From NCBI GenBank assembly GCA_033856255.1, contig JAWVFH010000023.1, forward strand, positions 1 to 64,000: DNA of 64,000 nt, in the 5' to 3' direction. The notes under the pieces are model-generated. The model saw only the letters and a program-made list of their open reading frames with translations. It was not told where the DNA came from and did not search any database. Origin of the DNA: WHSW01 sp033856255 (GTDB lineage: Bacteria > Actinomycetota > Thermoleophilia > Solirubrobacterales > 70-9). The stretch's first letter is position 1. The number at the start of each line of letters is the position of its first letter. Positions 48,412 through 56,665 of the stretch are shown here, piece after piece. Made by a program: the position numbers and the translations under genes.

Positions 48412-49458
48412 TCAGGGAACGCGGCGGGTGAGAGCGTCGACCAGAGCGGGTGTGGTCCGTTTGGTCGCCAGGAGCGCAACCCACCGGACCCGCCCGTTCC
48501 GGACGCCGAGGTAGACCCGGCGCTTGCCGCCGTGCTGGACCAGGAAACTCCGGCCACCCCCTCTGCGGTCGACGGGTTCAAGTCGGAGCCGCCGCCGCGC
48601 CCGTTCCAGCCGATCGCCGCGCGCCACCCCATGGAAGGATTGCCCGCGGCCCGAGGTCAGGATCGCCGCGCTGCGGCCGTTGCTCCCATAGGCGACCCGG
48701 AGCTCTCCCTTGCCGACCAGGCACCAGGCGTCCAGCCGATGACGGGCGTAGGTCGGCGGCCCGAGCTGGTGCTCGCGCACCCAATCGCGCGTGGTGCCCA
48801 GGTGCGCACGTCCGATCGCCGCGCCGCGGATCCGGCCGCCGGGCTCGATGCAGCCCTGCTCCACCGGGCGGTCGCCGTAGACTTCGTTGCGCTCCTCGGG
48901 GGTGTCCACCTTGGCGCCGCAGGAAGGGTCGGGGTCCGAGTCGAGCAGCACCTCGACCCCGCCGCCGCCGTTCTCGTCGAAGTAGGGCTTGTAGGCCTCG
49001 GGGACGAACGGGGTGGCGCTCTGCGGCTGGCCGCCGATCCGGTAGTTGCGGACGCTGACCCCGCCGACGCCGCGGGCGCGGTCGAACCAGTAGTCGCCGT
49101 CCCAGTGCCAGATCTCGGGACTCTGGCCCTGCTGGATCGACCCGGTCCAGTGGTCGCGCTGGAAGTAGAAGCACTTGTTCCCGGCCGCCGCCACGCGAGC
49201 CGGCTCCTGGGCCGTGAAGTCGACGATCCCGAAGTCGGTCACGTTCTGGCTCGTCTTGTCGAACTCGACGCAGAACGGATCGGCCTCCGGATGCGGGAAG
49301 TCGGTGCCGGTGCCCACGTTCTGCAGCTCGCACCTGAACGGGATCTGCCCGTCGTAGGGGCCGACCACGCTCGACGGCGACTGCGCCTGCGCGCTCGCGG
49401 CGCCCAGCAGCGATGCCGCCACGAAAACCCCGAAGATCGTGGATCTGATCGCCAACAC
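48412..49458 (-). CDS. Secreted protein of unknown function
   Basis: The 348-residue protein has a signal peptide (VLAIRSTIFGVFVAASLLGAASAQAQ shortened: ends ASAQAQ) and a region with several Trp and Cys residues (NKCFYFQRDHWTG, EIWHWDGDYWFDRARG, VEQGCIEPGG). The C-terminal third is Arg-rich. I do not recognise a family; the Trp-rich part might bind sugar or ligand outside the cell. GTG 49458 gives a complete signal peptide. Earlier starts in the frame run into the divergent gene. Confidence 0.7.
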   Translation of the reverse strand: MLAIRSTIFGVFVAASLLGAASAQAQSPSSVVGPYDGQIPFRCELQNVGTGTDFPHPEADPFCVEFDKTSQNVTDFGIVDFTAQEPARVAAAGNKCFYFQRDHWTGSIQQGQSPEIWHWDGDYWFDRARGVGGVSVRNYRIGGQPQSATPFVPEAYKPYFDENGGGGVEVLLDSDPDPSCGAKVDTPEERNEVYGDRPVEQGCIEPGGRIRGAAIGRAHLGTTRDWVREHQLGPPTYARHRLDAWCLVGKGELRVAYGSNGRSAAILTSGRGQSFHGVARGDRLERARRRLRLEPVDRRGGGRSFLVQHGGKRRVYLGVRNGRVRWVALLATKRTTPALVDALTRRVP

Positions 49459-49500
49459 CGCCGGCCGAAAACTACCGGCGCATCCTGGCTGGAGCGCCAG

Positions 49501-49506
49501 TACTTT
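49501..49506 (+). promoter_or_regulatory. -10 box of the GMC accessory gene
   Basis: TACTTT lies six bases before the GTG at 49513, with no Shine-Dalgarno sequence. It would drive the two-gene GMC unit. Confidence 0.4.
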
Positions 49507-49512
49507 GGACCC

Positions 49513-50157
49513 GTGGAGAGACGGGGGGAGCTTTCGCGGCGCGACCTCCTCGCCCGCGCCGGAGCGCTGGGACTCGGGGCGACGATCGCCGCCGCCCTCC
49601 CCTACGCGGCCCGGATGGCGGTCCCCGATTCGGCGCTCGCCGCCGGCCCCACCGACGGGGCCCTGCAGGCGTTCTTCGACACGATCGTGCCCGGCAAGCC
49701 CGTGCCCGAGCTGCTCACCCAGCTCGGCAACCCGATCGACCCGAAGGCGATCGCGGGCGTCGACCCCGAGCATGGCGCCGTTTACACCGACGCGCTGGCG
49801 CTCGCTCGCAACGCGCGGATCGGCTTCAGCGCCCTCGAGCCCCCCTTCCTCGCCGACCTCTCCTCGCGCGCGCTATCCGAGGGCGGCCTCTTCCTCGACC
49901 TCGACTTCGAGGCTCGCGAGCGGGTCTGCCTCGCCGGCCTCAACTTCGACAACCCCGACCGGATCGTCTGGGAGGCCGCGGCGGCGATCCCGTTCACGGC
50001 CTTTTGCGCCGCCGCGATGGTCGTCAACGCGACCGACAAGACCGCGGCCGGATACGCGGTTATGGGCCATCCCGGCACGGCCCCGAACGGCTACGAGGAT
50101 TTCTCCTACGGCCTGCAGCTGAACCGGGGCCGGACCAAGCACGGGTCGCTCCGATGA
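49513..50157 (+). CDS. Tat-exported accessory subunit of a GMC oxidoreductase
   Basis: The 214-residue protein has a twin-arginine signal (SRRDLLARAGALGLGA) and a helical domain like the gluconate 2-dehydrogenase subunit 3 group (DUF5987-like): LQAFFDTIVPG, FSALEPPFLADLSSR, FCAAAMVVNATDKTAAGYAVMGHPG and YEDFSYG. Such small subunits carry a cofactor-less partner of GMC enzymes across the membrane. GTG 49513 starts the signal. The GMC gene follows after a 40-base spacer made of repeat copy B. Confidence 0.78.
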   Translation: MERRGELSRRDLLARAGALGLGATIAAALPYAARMAVPDSALAAGPTDGALQAFFDTIVPGKPVPELLTQLGNPIDPKAIAGVDPEHGAVYTDALALARNARIGFSALEPPFLADLSSRALSEGGLFLDLDFEARERVCLAGLNFDNPDRIVWEAAAAIPFTAFCAAAMVVNATDKTAAGYAVMGHPGTAPNGYEDFSYGLQLNRGRTKHGSLR

Positions 50158-50198
50158 CCGGCACCCCCGGAGCCGAAGGCGAGGAGGTGGCCGGCTAA
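50154..50198 (+). CDS. Possible 14-residue coupling ORF
   Basis: ATG 50154 overlaps the stop of the accessory-subunit gene (ATGA). The frame MTGTPGAEGEEVAG ends at TAA 50196-50198, whose last base is the first of the ATT start of the GMC gene (TAATT). It could carry ribosomes to that weak start. It may instead be only a by-product of the inserted repeat. Confidence 0.3.
   Translation: MTGTPGAEGEEVAG
50166..50185 (+). repeat. Copy B of a short interspersed repeat
   Basis: The 20 bases match copy A at 46885 exactly, and similarity continues to about 50200. Here the repeat is in sense orientation, supplies the GAGGAGG before the GMC start, and is followed by CCGG-CTAATT-CCGG, a small hairpin. 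Confidence 0.6.
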
Positions 50199-51868
50199 TT
50201 CCGGAGCAGGTCGACGTCTGCATCGTCGGTTCAGGCTTCGGCGGCTCGATCGCCGCCTGGCGGCTGGCCGAGCTCTATCGCGCCGTCGACCAGGACGCGA
50301 GCGTGCTGGTGCTCGAACGCGGGCAGCGCTTCGGCCACACGGATTTCCGCCAGTCGATGGACCTCGATCACCTCTCCGACGTCTACGAGTTGATCCAGGG
50401 CCAGGGAGCGCAGATCGTCGCCGCCAACCTGGTCGGCGGCGGCTCGAACCTCTATCTGGCCGCCTCGCTTCGCTCGCCCTCGGAGACCTTCGAGCGCATG
50501 GACCACCACCCCGACGACGGGCCCCGCCGGAGGATGTGGCCCAAGGAGATCAGCCGCATGACGCTGAACCGCTACTACGCCCGCGCCGAGGCCGGCCTGC
50601 GCGTGCGCCAGCCGTCCTGGGAGGAGGTCTCGAAGTCGGGCGGCGTCTGGGCGGCGATGCTGCGCGAGGCCGGCTACACCTGCGACCGGGTTCCGGTGGC
50701 GATCGACTTCGACCGCTGCGTGGACGCGAAGTGGTGCTACACGGGCTGCATCTTCGGCGCCAAGAACTCGCTGATCACCAACTACCTGCCCTCGGCCGAG
50801 CGGCGCGGGGTGGAGGTCCGGCCGTCGATCCAGGTCAACGAGGTGGCGCCGTCCTCGTCCCGCCCGTACCGCTGGATCGTCCGCGGCCAGACGATCGACC
50901 CGGCGACGAAGATGGGGGTCGACGCGGTCGAGATCGAGTGCAAGGTGGCGATCCTCTCCGCCGGCGCGCTGGGCACGCCGCCGATCCTGATGCGCTCGCG
51001 AGACAACGGCAACCTGCCCTCGATCTCGCCCCACATCGGCCGCCACCTCGGCGTCAACGGCGACCACGTCGCCGCGATCGAGATCGATTCCCGCAAGGCC
51101 GAGCGGGTGCTCGGCCTGCCGGGCGGCTACGACGAGTTCTACAAGGGCAAGCCGATCACGACGATGAGCTACGACCACTGGGTCGGCAAGAAGGGCAACG
51201 CCCACGACGGCACCCGGTTCACGCTCCAGGAGATCCTCCTCTCCCAGCTGACCAACTTCCTCTACGACGACGGGCGCCCGCCCGAGGGAGAGCCGGCCTG
51301 GTGGGGGCGCGAGAAGAAGCGCTCGATCTCCACCTGGTCGCGCCACATCGAGATCCTGGCGATGGTCGAGGAGACGATGGACGGCGAGTTCTACGCCGCA
51401 CCCCCCGGCGGCAACGGCCACGTGCAGCCGAACGGCGGCCCGGTGGGGATCGGCCTCTTCCAGTACGCGGTCTCCGAGCAGTCGGCGCGGATCCGCGAGG
51501 TTGCCAACGAGGCGATCCGCAAGATCGCGGAGCGTCGCGGAGTCGGCCGCTTCCTGAAGCTCGCCGAGACGCAGGGCGTCTACGCCTCGCACCCGCTGGG
51601 CGGCGCGCGGATGGCCGACGAGCCCGGCTTCGGCGTCGTCGACGACTCGGGCGAGGTGTTCGGCTCCGAGGGCCTCTTCTGCATGGACTCCTCGATCATC
51701 CCGACCTGCTTCGGGGTCAACCCGTCGCTCTCGATCTCGGCGGTCTGCGAGCGCGCCGCCGCCAGGCTCGTCGCCCGCGCCGCCGACTTCGACCTTCCGG
51801 CGCCGCCGCCGGACCTCAAGCACCGCCCGCCGGGTGTGCACGTCGGGCCGCGGGTCAAGCCGGGCTGA
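50198..51868 (+). CDS. GMC-family FAD oxidoreductase, probable ATT start
   Basis: The 556-residue protein is a GMC/cholesterol-oxidase-like flavoenzyme: FAD-binding VCIVGSGFGGSIAAW near residue 8, NLVGGGSNLYLAASLRSP, CYTGCIFGAKNSLITNYLP, AGALGTPPILMRS, and the active-site end HPLGGARMADEPG and GVNPSLSISAVCE. The first ATG/GTG/TTG in frame (50303) would delete the FAD loop. ATT 50198, behind GAGGAGG, is therefore the likely start. It has no signal of its own and may be exported with the Tat-signal partner. Confidence 0.83.
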   Translation: MPEQVDVCIVGSGFGGSIAAWRLAELYRAVDQDASVLVLERGQRFGHTDFRQSMDLDHLSDVYELIQGQGAQIVAANLVGGGSNLYLAASLRSPSETFERMDHHPDDGPRRRMWPKEISRMTLNRYYARAEAGLRVRQPSWEEVSKSGGVWAAMLREAGYTCDRVPVAIDFDRCVDAKWCYTGCIFGAKNSLITNYLPSAERRGVEVRPSIQVNEVAPSSSRPYRWIVRGQTIDPATKMGVDAVEIECKVAILSAGALGTPPILMRSRDNGNLPSISPHIGRHLGVNGDHVAAIEIDSRKAERVLGLPGGYDEFYKGKPITTMSYDHWVGKKGNAHDGTRFTLQEILLSQLTNFLYDDGRPPEGEPAWWGREKKRSISTWSRHIEILAMVEETMDGEFYAAPPGGNGHVQPNGGPVGIGLFQYAVSEQSARIREVANEAIRKIAERRGVGRFLKLAETQGVYASHPLGGARMADEPGFGVVDDSGEVFGSEGLFCMDSSIIPTCFGVNPSLSISAVCERAAARLVARAADFDLPAPPPDLKHRPPGVHVGPRVKPG

Positions 51869-51973
51869 GCCGCCACAGCTACTGCTACCGTTGCGACGTC
51901 CTCCATGGACGACGACGACCGACCTCCCAGTACCAGTCGCATAGGCGTGCCCGGGGCTGGGCAGTAGCTCTCC

Positions 51974-53308
51974 ATGCACGTTCTGCTGCTCGTCTTCCTG
52001 CTCGTCCTGGTTGCCCTCAACGGCCTCTTCGTCGCGGCCGAGATCGGGCTCGTGCGCTCGCGCCGCGCCCGGCTCGAGGGGATGACGAACGACGGCATTC
52101 GCGGCGCCAAGCTGGCGCTCGGCCAGAACGAGCGCATGGGCGAGTACATCGCCGCCTGCCAGGTCGGGATCACGCTCTGCTCGATCGGCATCGGCTTCCT
52201 CGGCGAGCCCTCGATCAAGGAGCTGATCCAACCCGCTTTCGGGGGCCTCTCGGATGCTCTCGCCACGGCGATCGCGTTCGCGATCGCGTTCACGATCGTG
52301 ACCGCCCTCCACATCACCTTCGGCGAGCTGACGCCGAAGCTGCTCGCGATCCCGCACGCGGAGGGCACCGCGCGCCGGCTTGCGCCTCCGTTGGAGGTCT
52401 TCCGCAGGTTCAGCGCCCCGTTCACGGTGCTCCTGAGCGCGGTCGCGAACCGGATCGTGCGGTTGTTCGGTGTCCGGGCGGGCGACCTCGGCGACGCGAC
52501 CACCTCCGAGGACCTGAAGCTGATCATCGCCCAGTCGCAGATCGGCGGCGAGCTCGACCCGGGCGAGGCGGTGATGCTCGGCGGCGTCTTTCACCTCCAC
52601 GAGCAGGAGGCACGCGAGGTGATGACCCCGATTCCCGCGGTGGTCACCGTGAACGCCGACGAGACCGTCGAAGAGGCGCTGCGCCGCTGCGTGTCCTCCG
52701 GTCACACCCGCCTGGTCGTGGTCGAGGACGACAACCCCGACAAGGTCCGCGGGATCGTCCACAACAACAGCCTCATCCGCCTCTACCTCAACACGGGGGG
52801 CGACGCCTCGCTCGAGCCGGCGATCCGAGACGTGCCGGTGTTCCCGGAGACGAAGCCGCTCGACGACCTGCTCGCGGAGCTGCAGCGCCAGCGCTCCTCG
52901 ATCGGGATCGTCTCCGACGAGTACGGGCGGACGGTCGGCATCGTGACGATCGAGGACATCCTCGAGGAGGTCGTCGGCGAGATCGAGGACGAGACCGATC
53001 CCCGCGCGGTCTCCCTGCGCCGGCTCACGGACGGCGACTGGTACGTGCGCGGCCACGTCCCGCTCGGCGATCTCGAGGATGCCGGGATCAAGCTCCCGGT
53101 CGATTCGGACGCCTTCAACTCGATCGGCGGCTACGTCTTCTCCGAGCTCGGCCGGCGCCCGAAGCGTGGTGACAAGGTGCTCGCTGACGGCTACGAGCTG
53201 CGGGTCGAGGCCGTGCGCGACAACCGCATCGTCGCCGTGCGCATTCACGGGGTGACGGCCGAGCACCCGACGATCCCGTCCGAACCCTCGAGTCGATCCC
53301 GCTCCTAG
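51974..53308 (+). CDS. CNNM/CorC-type membrane protein (DUF21-CBS-CorC domains)
   Basis: The 444-residue protein has an N-terminal DUF21 membrane domain with about four helices (LLVFLLVLVALNGLFVAAE, GITLCSIGIGFLGEP, FGELTPKLLA), two CBS domains in the middle (VMTPIPAVVTV, SIGIVSDEYGRTVGIVTIEDILEEVVGEI), and a C-terminal CorC/HlyC domain. The family moves or senses Mg and other divalent ions. The 100 bases before it hold no clear riboswitch. Confidence 0.9.
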   Translation: MHVLLLVFLLVLVALNGLFVAAEIGLVRSRRARLEGMTNDGIRGAKLALGQNERMGEYIAACQVGITLCSIGIGFLGEPSIKELIQPAFGGLSDALATAIAFAIAFTIVTALHITFGELTPKLLAIPHAEGTARRLAPPLEVFRRFSAPFTVLLSAVANRIVRLFGVRAGDLGDATTSEDLKLIIAQSQIGGELDPGEAVMLGGVFHLHEQEAREVMTPIPAVVTVNADETVEEALRRCVSSGHTRLVVVEDDNPDKVRGIVHNNSLIRLYLNTGGDASLEPAIRDVPVFPETKPLDDLLAELQRQRSSIGIVSDEYGRTVGIVTIEDILEEVVGEIEDETDPRAVSLRRLTDGDWYVRGHVPLGDLEDAGIKLPVDSDAFNSIGGYVFSELGRRPKRGDKVLADGYELRVEAVRDNRIVAVRIHGVTAEHPTIPSEPSSRSRS

Positions 53309-53388
53309 CGGCAATTCGCACGCTTGGGTTACGTCCGCGGGGGCGCATACCTTCTCCCGCATCCGACCAGCGACCCAGGGGTAGGCAG

Positions 53389-53673
53389 ATGTGGGTCATC
53401 AAGCTCACCGATAAGCAGCTCGAGGTCCTCAGGTCGATGCTGCGGGCGGAGGAGCATCTGGGCCCGGCCCTGAGGGGCGCCCTGGAGGCGCTCGAGCTGT
53501 CGCGCTGGGACGAGTTGCCGGACGCACAGCTGCCCTGGGCAAGCGTCGCCGACGAGGCGCGGCGCCAGGGCGTCTCCGAGGCAGAGGTCGTCTGGGACCT
53601 CTGCGGCTCGCACCCCGAGCCCGCCGCGCCGCGCCGCCGCCGCAGCGATCGCCGCGAGAAGCGCGCCGCCTGA
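53389..53673 (+). CDS. Small protein of unknown function
   Basis: The 94-residue protein has a helical part (MWVIKLTDKQLEVLRSMLRAEE) and an Arg-rich tail of about 20 residues. It could bind nucleic acid or a partner. I do not recognise a family. A weak AGGGGTAGG sits before the ATG. It stands just upstream of a convergent gene, with one base between the two stops. Confidence 0.55.
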   Translation: MWVIKLTDKQLEVLRSMLRAEEHLGPALRGALEALELSRWDELPDAQLPWASVADEARRQGVSEAEVVWDLCGSHPEPAAPRRRRSDRREKRAA

Positions 53674-53674
53674 G

Positions 53675-54898
53675 CTAGCTCAGGCGCTTTGCGGCCGTGT
53701 AGGAGGCCTGCAAGATGGGGCACGCCTGCTCGAGGAAGCGGTTGAGCTTGCGCTCGGTCTGTGAGAAGGGGCTGCCGTCGGGCTTCCAGACGGTGATCGT
53801 GCTGCCGTTGCTGGAGATGTCGAGCCCGTCCTTCTCCGCCCGCTTTTCCGCGGGGCTGCCGGCGAAGGCGAAGCCGTTGTCCGACCGGGAGATGTCGGCG
53901 ACGAGCACCGACCAGCCGCCGGCGTCGGAGTCGCTGGTGAACACCAGATAGCCGTCGAGATCGGTGTTGGGGAGACGACCATGAGCGACCTGGGTGATCG
54001 AGCCGGGAACGGCGATGTCGATGTGCGCCGCCATGAACTCGTCCGGCTTGAGCAACTCGAGGCCGAGGGCCTCGGCATGCGTCCGGAAGAAGGCTTCGGC
54101 GCCGAGCTGGCGTGAGGTGTGGCTGACCAGCGGGAGGCCGAAGTGAAGGGAGGCGGCACGAGCGCTGCGCGGCGGCGTTTCGAACGGGTGCTCGGCGAGC
54201 GCGCGGTCGACGGTGTCCTCCCGGCTCCCGGCCTCGGCGGGGGTCGGGGCGGCGGCCGGGTCGCTGCCGATCTCGAGCACCCTCGTGTGGACGAGCGCCG
54301 TCGCCTCGCAGAGTGCGTCGAGAGCGTCGGCATCGGCGACCGCGCCGGAAACGAATCCGCACAGCGCCCCGTTCTGGAGCTCGAACGAGAAGTTGTCCGG
54401 CGCATCTTCGGTGAGCCAGTGGATCAGGGCCGGGTCGAACAGCTGCCAGGCGCGCACCTGGTTTTGGTCGTGGTCGGTGGAGACTGCGTAGCGCTTGAGG
54501 AAGGCGTCGCTCTCGACGGCGACGGCGCGATCGTCCATCTCGATCGACTGTAGGTCGGCATCGGGATTGGAGGCGTCACGGCGCGGGAGGTCGCGGTCGT
54601 GACAGATGACGCGGACCGCGTAGTTGACGCTGGCCGCCGCGGCGACGATCACGACCGTGTAGCAACGACCACCGCCGACCGCCGCGCCCTCGAGGCGGTA
54701 GTGGGCCAGCCAGGAGCCGGTGAGGCCGCCGGGCAGGTCGCCGATGATCACGTTCGGCGTGTCGCAGAAGTCAGCGTGGTGAAGGAGCTGCGTGACCTCG
54801 GGAATGCCCCAGTTGGGGTAGTAGTCGAGGCCGCGCTGTGTCGCGTAGGCCTGCCATTGCGGCGCGAGGTCCTCGGGCTTGGGGTCGCCGCGGTTCAG
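53675..54898 (-). CDS. Protein of unknown function, probable CTG start
   Basis: The first ATG/GTG/TTG in this frame is GTG 54751, but 49 codons before it encode a sensible domain start (EDLAPQWQAYATQRGLDYY, GIPEVTQLL) that runs straight into VIIGDLPGGLTGSWLAHY. The only start available is CTG 54898, overlapping the stop of the upstream gene as CTGA, giving 407 residues. The C-terminal half has an FELQNG and a DGLDISSNGSTITVW stretch. I do not recognise a family. It is probably translationally coupled to the hydroxyacyl-CoA dehydrogenase. Confidence 0.65.
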   Translation of the reverse strand: MNRGDPKPEDLAPQWQAYATQRGLDYYPNWGIPEVTQLLHHADFCDTPNVIIGDLPGGLTGSWLAHYRLEGAAVGGGRCYTVVIVAAAASVNYAVRVICHDRDLPRRDASNPDADLQSIEMDDRAVAVESDAFLKRYAVSTDHDQNQVRAWQLFDPALIHWLTEDAPDNFSFELQNGALCGFVSGAVADADALDALCEATALVHTRVLEIGSDPAAAPTPAEAGSREDTVDRALAEHPFETPPRSARAASLHFGLPLVSHTSRQLGAEAFFRTHAEALGLELLKPDEFMAAHIDIAVPGSITQVAHGRLPNTDLDGYLVFTSDSDAGGWSVLVADISRSDNGFAFAGSPAEKRAEKDGLDISSNGSTITVWKPDGSPFSQTERKLNRFLEQACPILQASYTAAKRLS

Positions 54899-55722
54899 TA
54901 CTCGAAGAACCCCTCTCCCGACTTTCGTCCCAGCTTGCCCTCGCCGACCATCTCGCGGACCAGATCCGGGACGTGGTCGCCCCCGCCCCCCGCCCCGTCG
55001 CGCTCGAGGCTCTCGCCGATCGCGGCGGCGACGTCGAGGCCCACGAAGTCGAGCAGCTTCAGCGGGCCCATCGGGTGGCCGGCGCCGAGCTGCATGCAGG
55101 CGTCGACGTCCTCGGCGCTCATCCCCGTCGCCTCCTTCATCCGCACCGCCTCGAACAGGTAGGGGAAGAGCAGCCGGTTAACCACGAACCCGACCTGGTC
55201 GGGGACCTCGACCGCCGTCTTGTCCATCGCCCGGCACCACTCGAGCGCGCGCTCGCGAACGCCATCGCGCAGGCCGTCGGGCAGGCAGAGCTCGATCAGC
55301 TCCATCCGGGTCACCGGGTTGAACACGTGCAGCCCGTAGAAACGGTCGCCGACGCCGGCGGCGTCCGCCAGCTCGCCGATCGGCAGCGACGAGGTCGTCG
55401 TCGCCAGGTCGGCACCGGCCGCGGCCGCGGCCAGCCTCGCCAGCAGCTCGGCCTTCGCCTCGGCGTCCTCGATGATCGCCTCCACGATCACGTCGCACTC
55501 GGCGAGGTCGGCGGCGTCGGTGGTCACCCGGATCCGGTCCGGCGCCGCGCCCTCGACCTTCTTCGCCTCGGTCTGGGCGCTCTCCTCGGCCCGCCAGGCG
55601 GAGGCGTCGCTGCGAGCCAGCAGGCGGACGGTTCCGGTCCGGCTCGCGCAGGCGGCGAGCCCGCAGGCGATCGCGCCGCTGCCGGCGATCCCGGGTCGCG
55701 AGTAACCGTCGGGTCCTCCCAT
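54895..55722 (-). CDS. 3-Hydroxyacyl-CoA dehydrogenase
   Basis: The 275-residue protein matches the two-domain enzyme that oxidises 3-hydroxyacyl-CoA in fatty-acid breakdown or butyrate metabolism. The NAD site GIAGSGAIACGLA is near residue 11. VIVEAIIEDAEAK, TTTSSLPIGELA, the catalytic His in YGLHVFNPVTRM and GFVVNRLLFPYLFEA follow, then the C-terminal GHPMGPLKLLDFVGLD. It is divergent from the sterol-desaturase-family gene by 31 bases. Confidence 0.9.
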   Translation of the reverse strand: MGGPDGYSRPGIAGSGAIACGLAACASRTGTVRLLARSDASAWRAEESAQTEAKKVEGAAPDRIRVTTDAADLAECDVIVEAIIEDAEAKAELLARLAAAAAGADLATTTSSLPIGELADAAGVGDRFYGLHVFNPVTRMELIELCLPDGLRDGVRERALEWCRAMDKTAVEVPDQVGFVVNRLLFPYLFEAVRMKEATGMSAEDVDACMQLGAGHPMGPLKLLDFVGLDVAAAIGESLERDGAGGGGDHVPDLVREMVGEGKLGRKSGEGFFEY

Positions 55723-55753
55723 CCCTGCGGGTTACTATCACGCGCGAGACGAG

Positions 55754-56614
55754 ATGGCCGCCGTTCTCTACTACGCGATCCCGTTCTTCATCCTCCTGCT
55801 CGTCCTCGAGTACCTGTCGTTTCGCCAGGTCAGGGCCGAGAACGAGGGTCTGATCGGGTTCGACTCGCGCGACACCCGGGCGAGCCTGAGCATGGGGCTC
55901 GGCAACGTGGTGATCAACTTCGGCTGGAAGTTCGTCGTCCTCGCCGCTTACGTCGGGATCTACGAGCTGACGCCGCTGCGCCTCGATTCCGGCGACTGGT
56001 GGGTCTGGGTGCTGCTCTTCTTCGCCGACGACTTCTCCTACTACTGGTTCCACCGGATCTCGCACGAGAGCCGCGGCTTCTGGGCCAGCCACGTCGTCCA
56101 CCACTCGAGCCGGCACTACAACCTCTCGACCGCGCTGCGCCAGACCTGGGTGCCGATGACCTACTTCCCGTTCTGGCTCTGGATGCCGGCGGTCGGCTTC
56201 GAGCCCTGGATGGTGCTGCTGGCCCAGGCCTGGTCGCTGATCTACCAGTTCTGGATCCACACGGAGAAGATCCGCAAGCTGCCGCGCTGGTTCGAGGCGA
56301 TCTTCAACACGCCCTCGCATCACCGCGTCCACCACGGCACCAACGACCAGTACCTGGACCGCAACTACGGCGGCATCCTGATCATCTGGGACCGGCTCTT
56401 CGGCACCTACGAGCCCGAGGGCGAGCGGGTCCGCTACGGGCTCACCACGCAACTGCGCACCTACCGCCCGGTCCGGGTCGCCTTCCACGAGTACGTCGCG
56501 ATGTGGCACGACATGAAGCGCGCCGATCGCGTCCGTGACAAGCTCGGGGTCGTGTTTCGCGGTCCGGGGTGGACGCCTCCGGGGGTCACGGAGAGCGAAG
56601 CCACGCGTGGGTAG
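55754..56614 (+). CDS. Sterol desaturase/fatty acid hydroxylase family membrane protein
   Basis: The 286-residue protein has about four membrane helices and the di-iron His motifs of this family: WFHRISHE, HVVHHSSRHYN and HHRVHHGTND. It should hydroxylate or desaturate a lipid using oxygen. The substrate is unknown; hopanoid, sterol-like or alkyl lipid are candidates. It is followed by a thiolase gene after 51 bases in the same direction. Confidence 0.9.
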   Translation: MAAVLYYAIPFFILLLVLEYLSFRQVRAENEGLIGFDSRDTRASLSMGLGNVVINFGWKFVVLAAYVGIYELTPLRLDSGDWWVWVLLFFADDFSYYWFHRISHESRGFWASHVVHHSSRHYNLSTALRQTWVPMTYFPFWLWMPAVGFEPWMVLLAQAWSLIYQFWIHTEKIRKLPRWFEAIFNTPSHHRVHHGTNDQYLDRNYGGILIIWDRLFGTYEPEGERVRYGLTTQLRTYRPVRVAFHEYVAMWHDMKRADRVRDKLGVVFRGPGWTPPGVTESEATRG

Positions 56615-56665
56615 ATAACATCAAAGGGTGAGTTCCACCATGAAACTGACTGACGGAGGAAGCTG

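Noticed and set aside
51869..51973. A metal riboswitch before the CNNM/CorC-type gene
   Set aside because: Such genes can be riboswitch-controlled, and a CCCAG/CTGGG pairing is present, but I cannot assemble the conserved core of any known metal-sensing class in these 105 bases.
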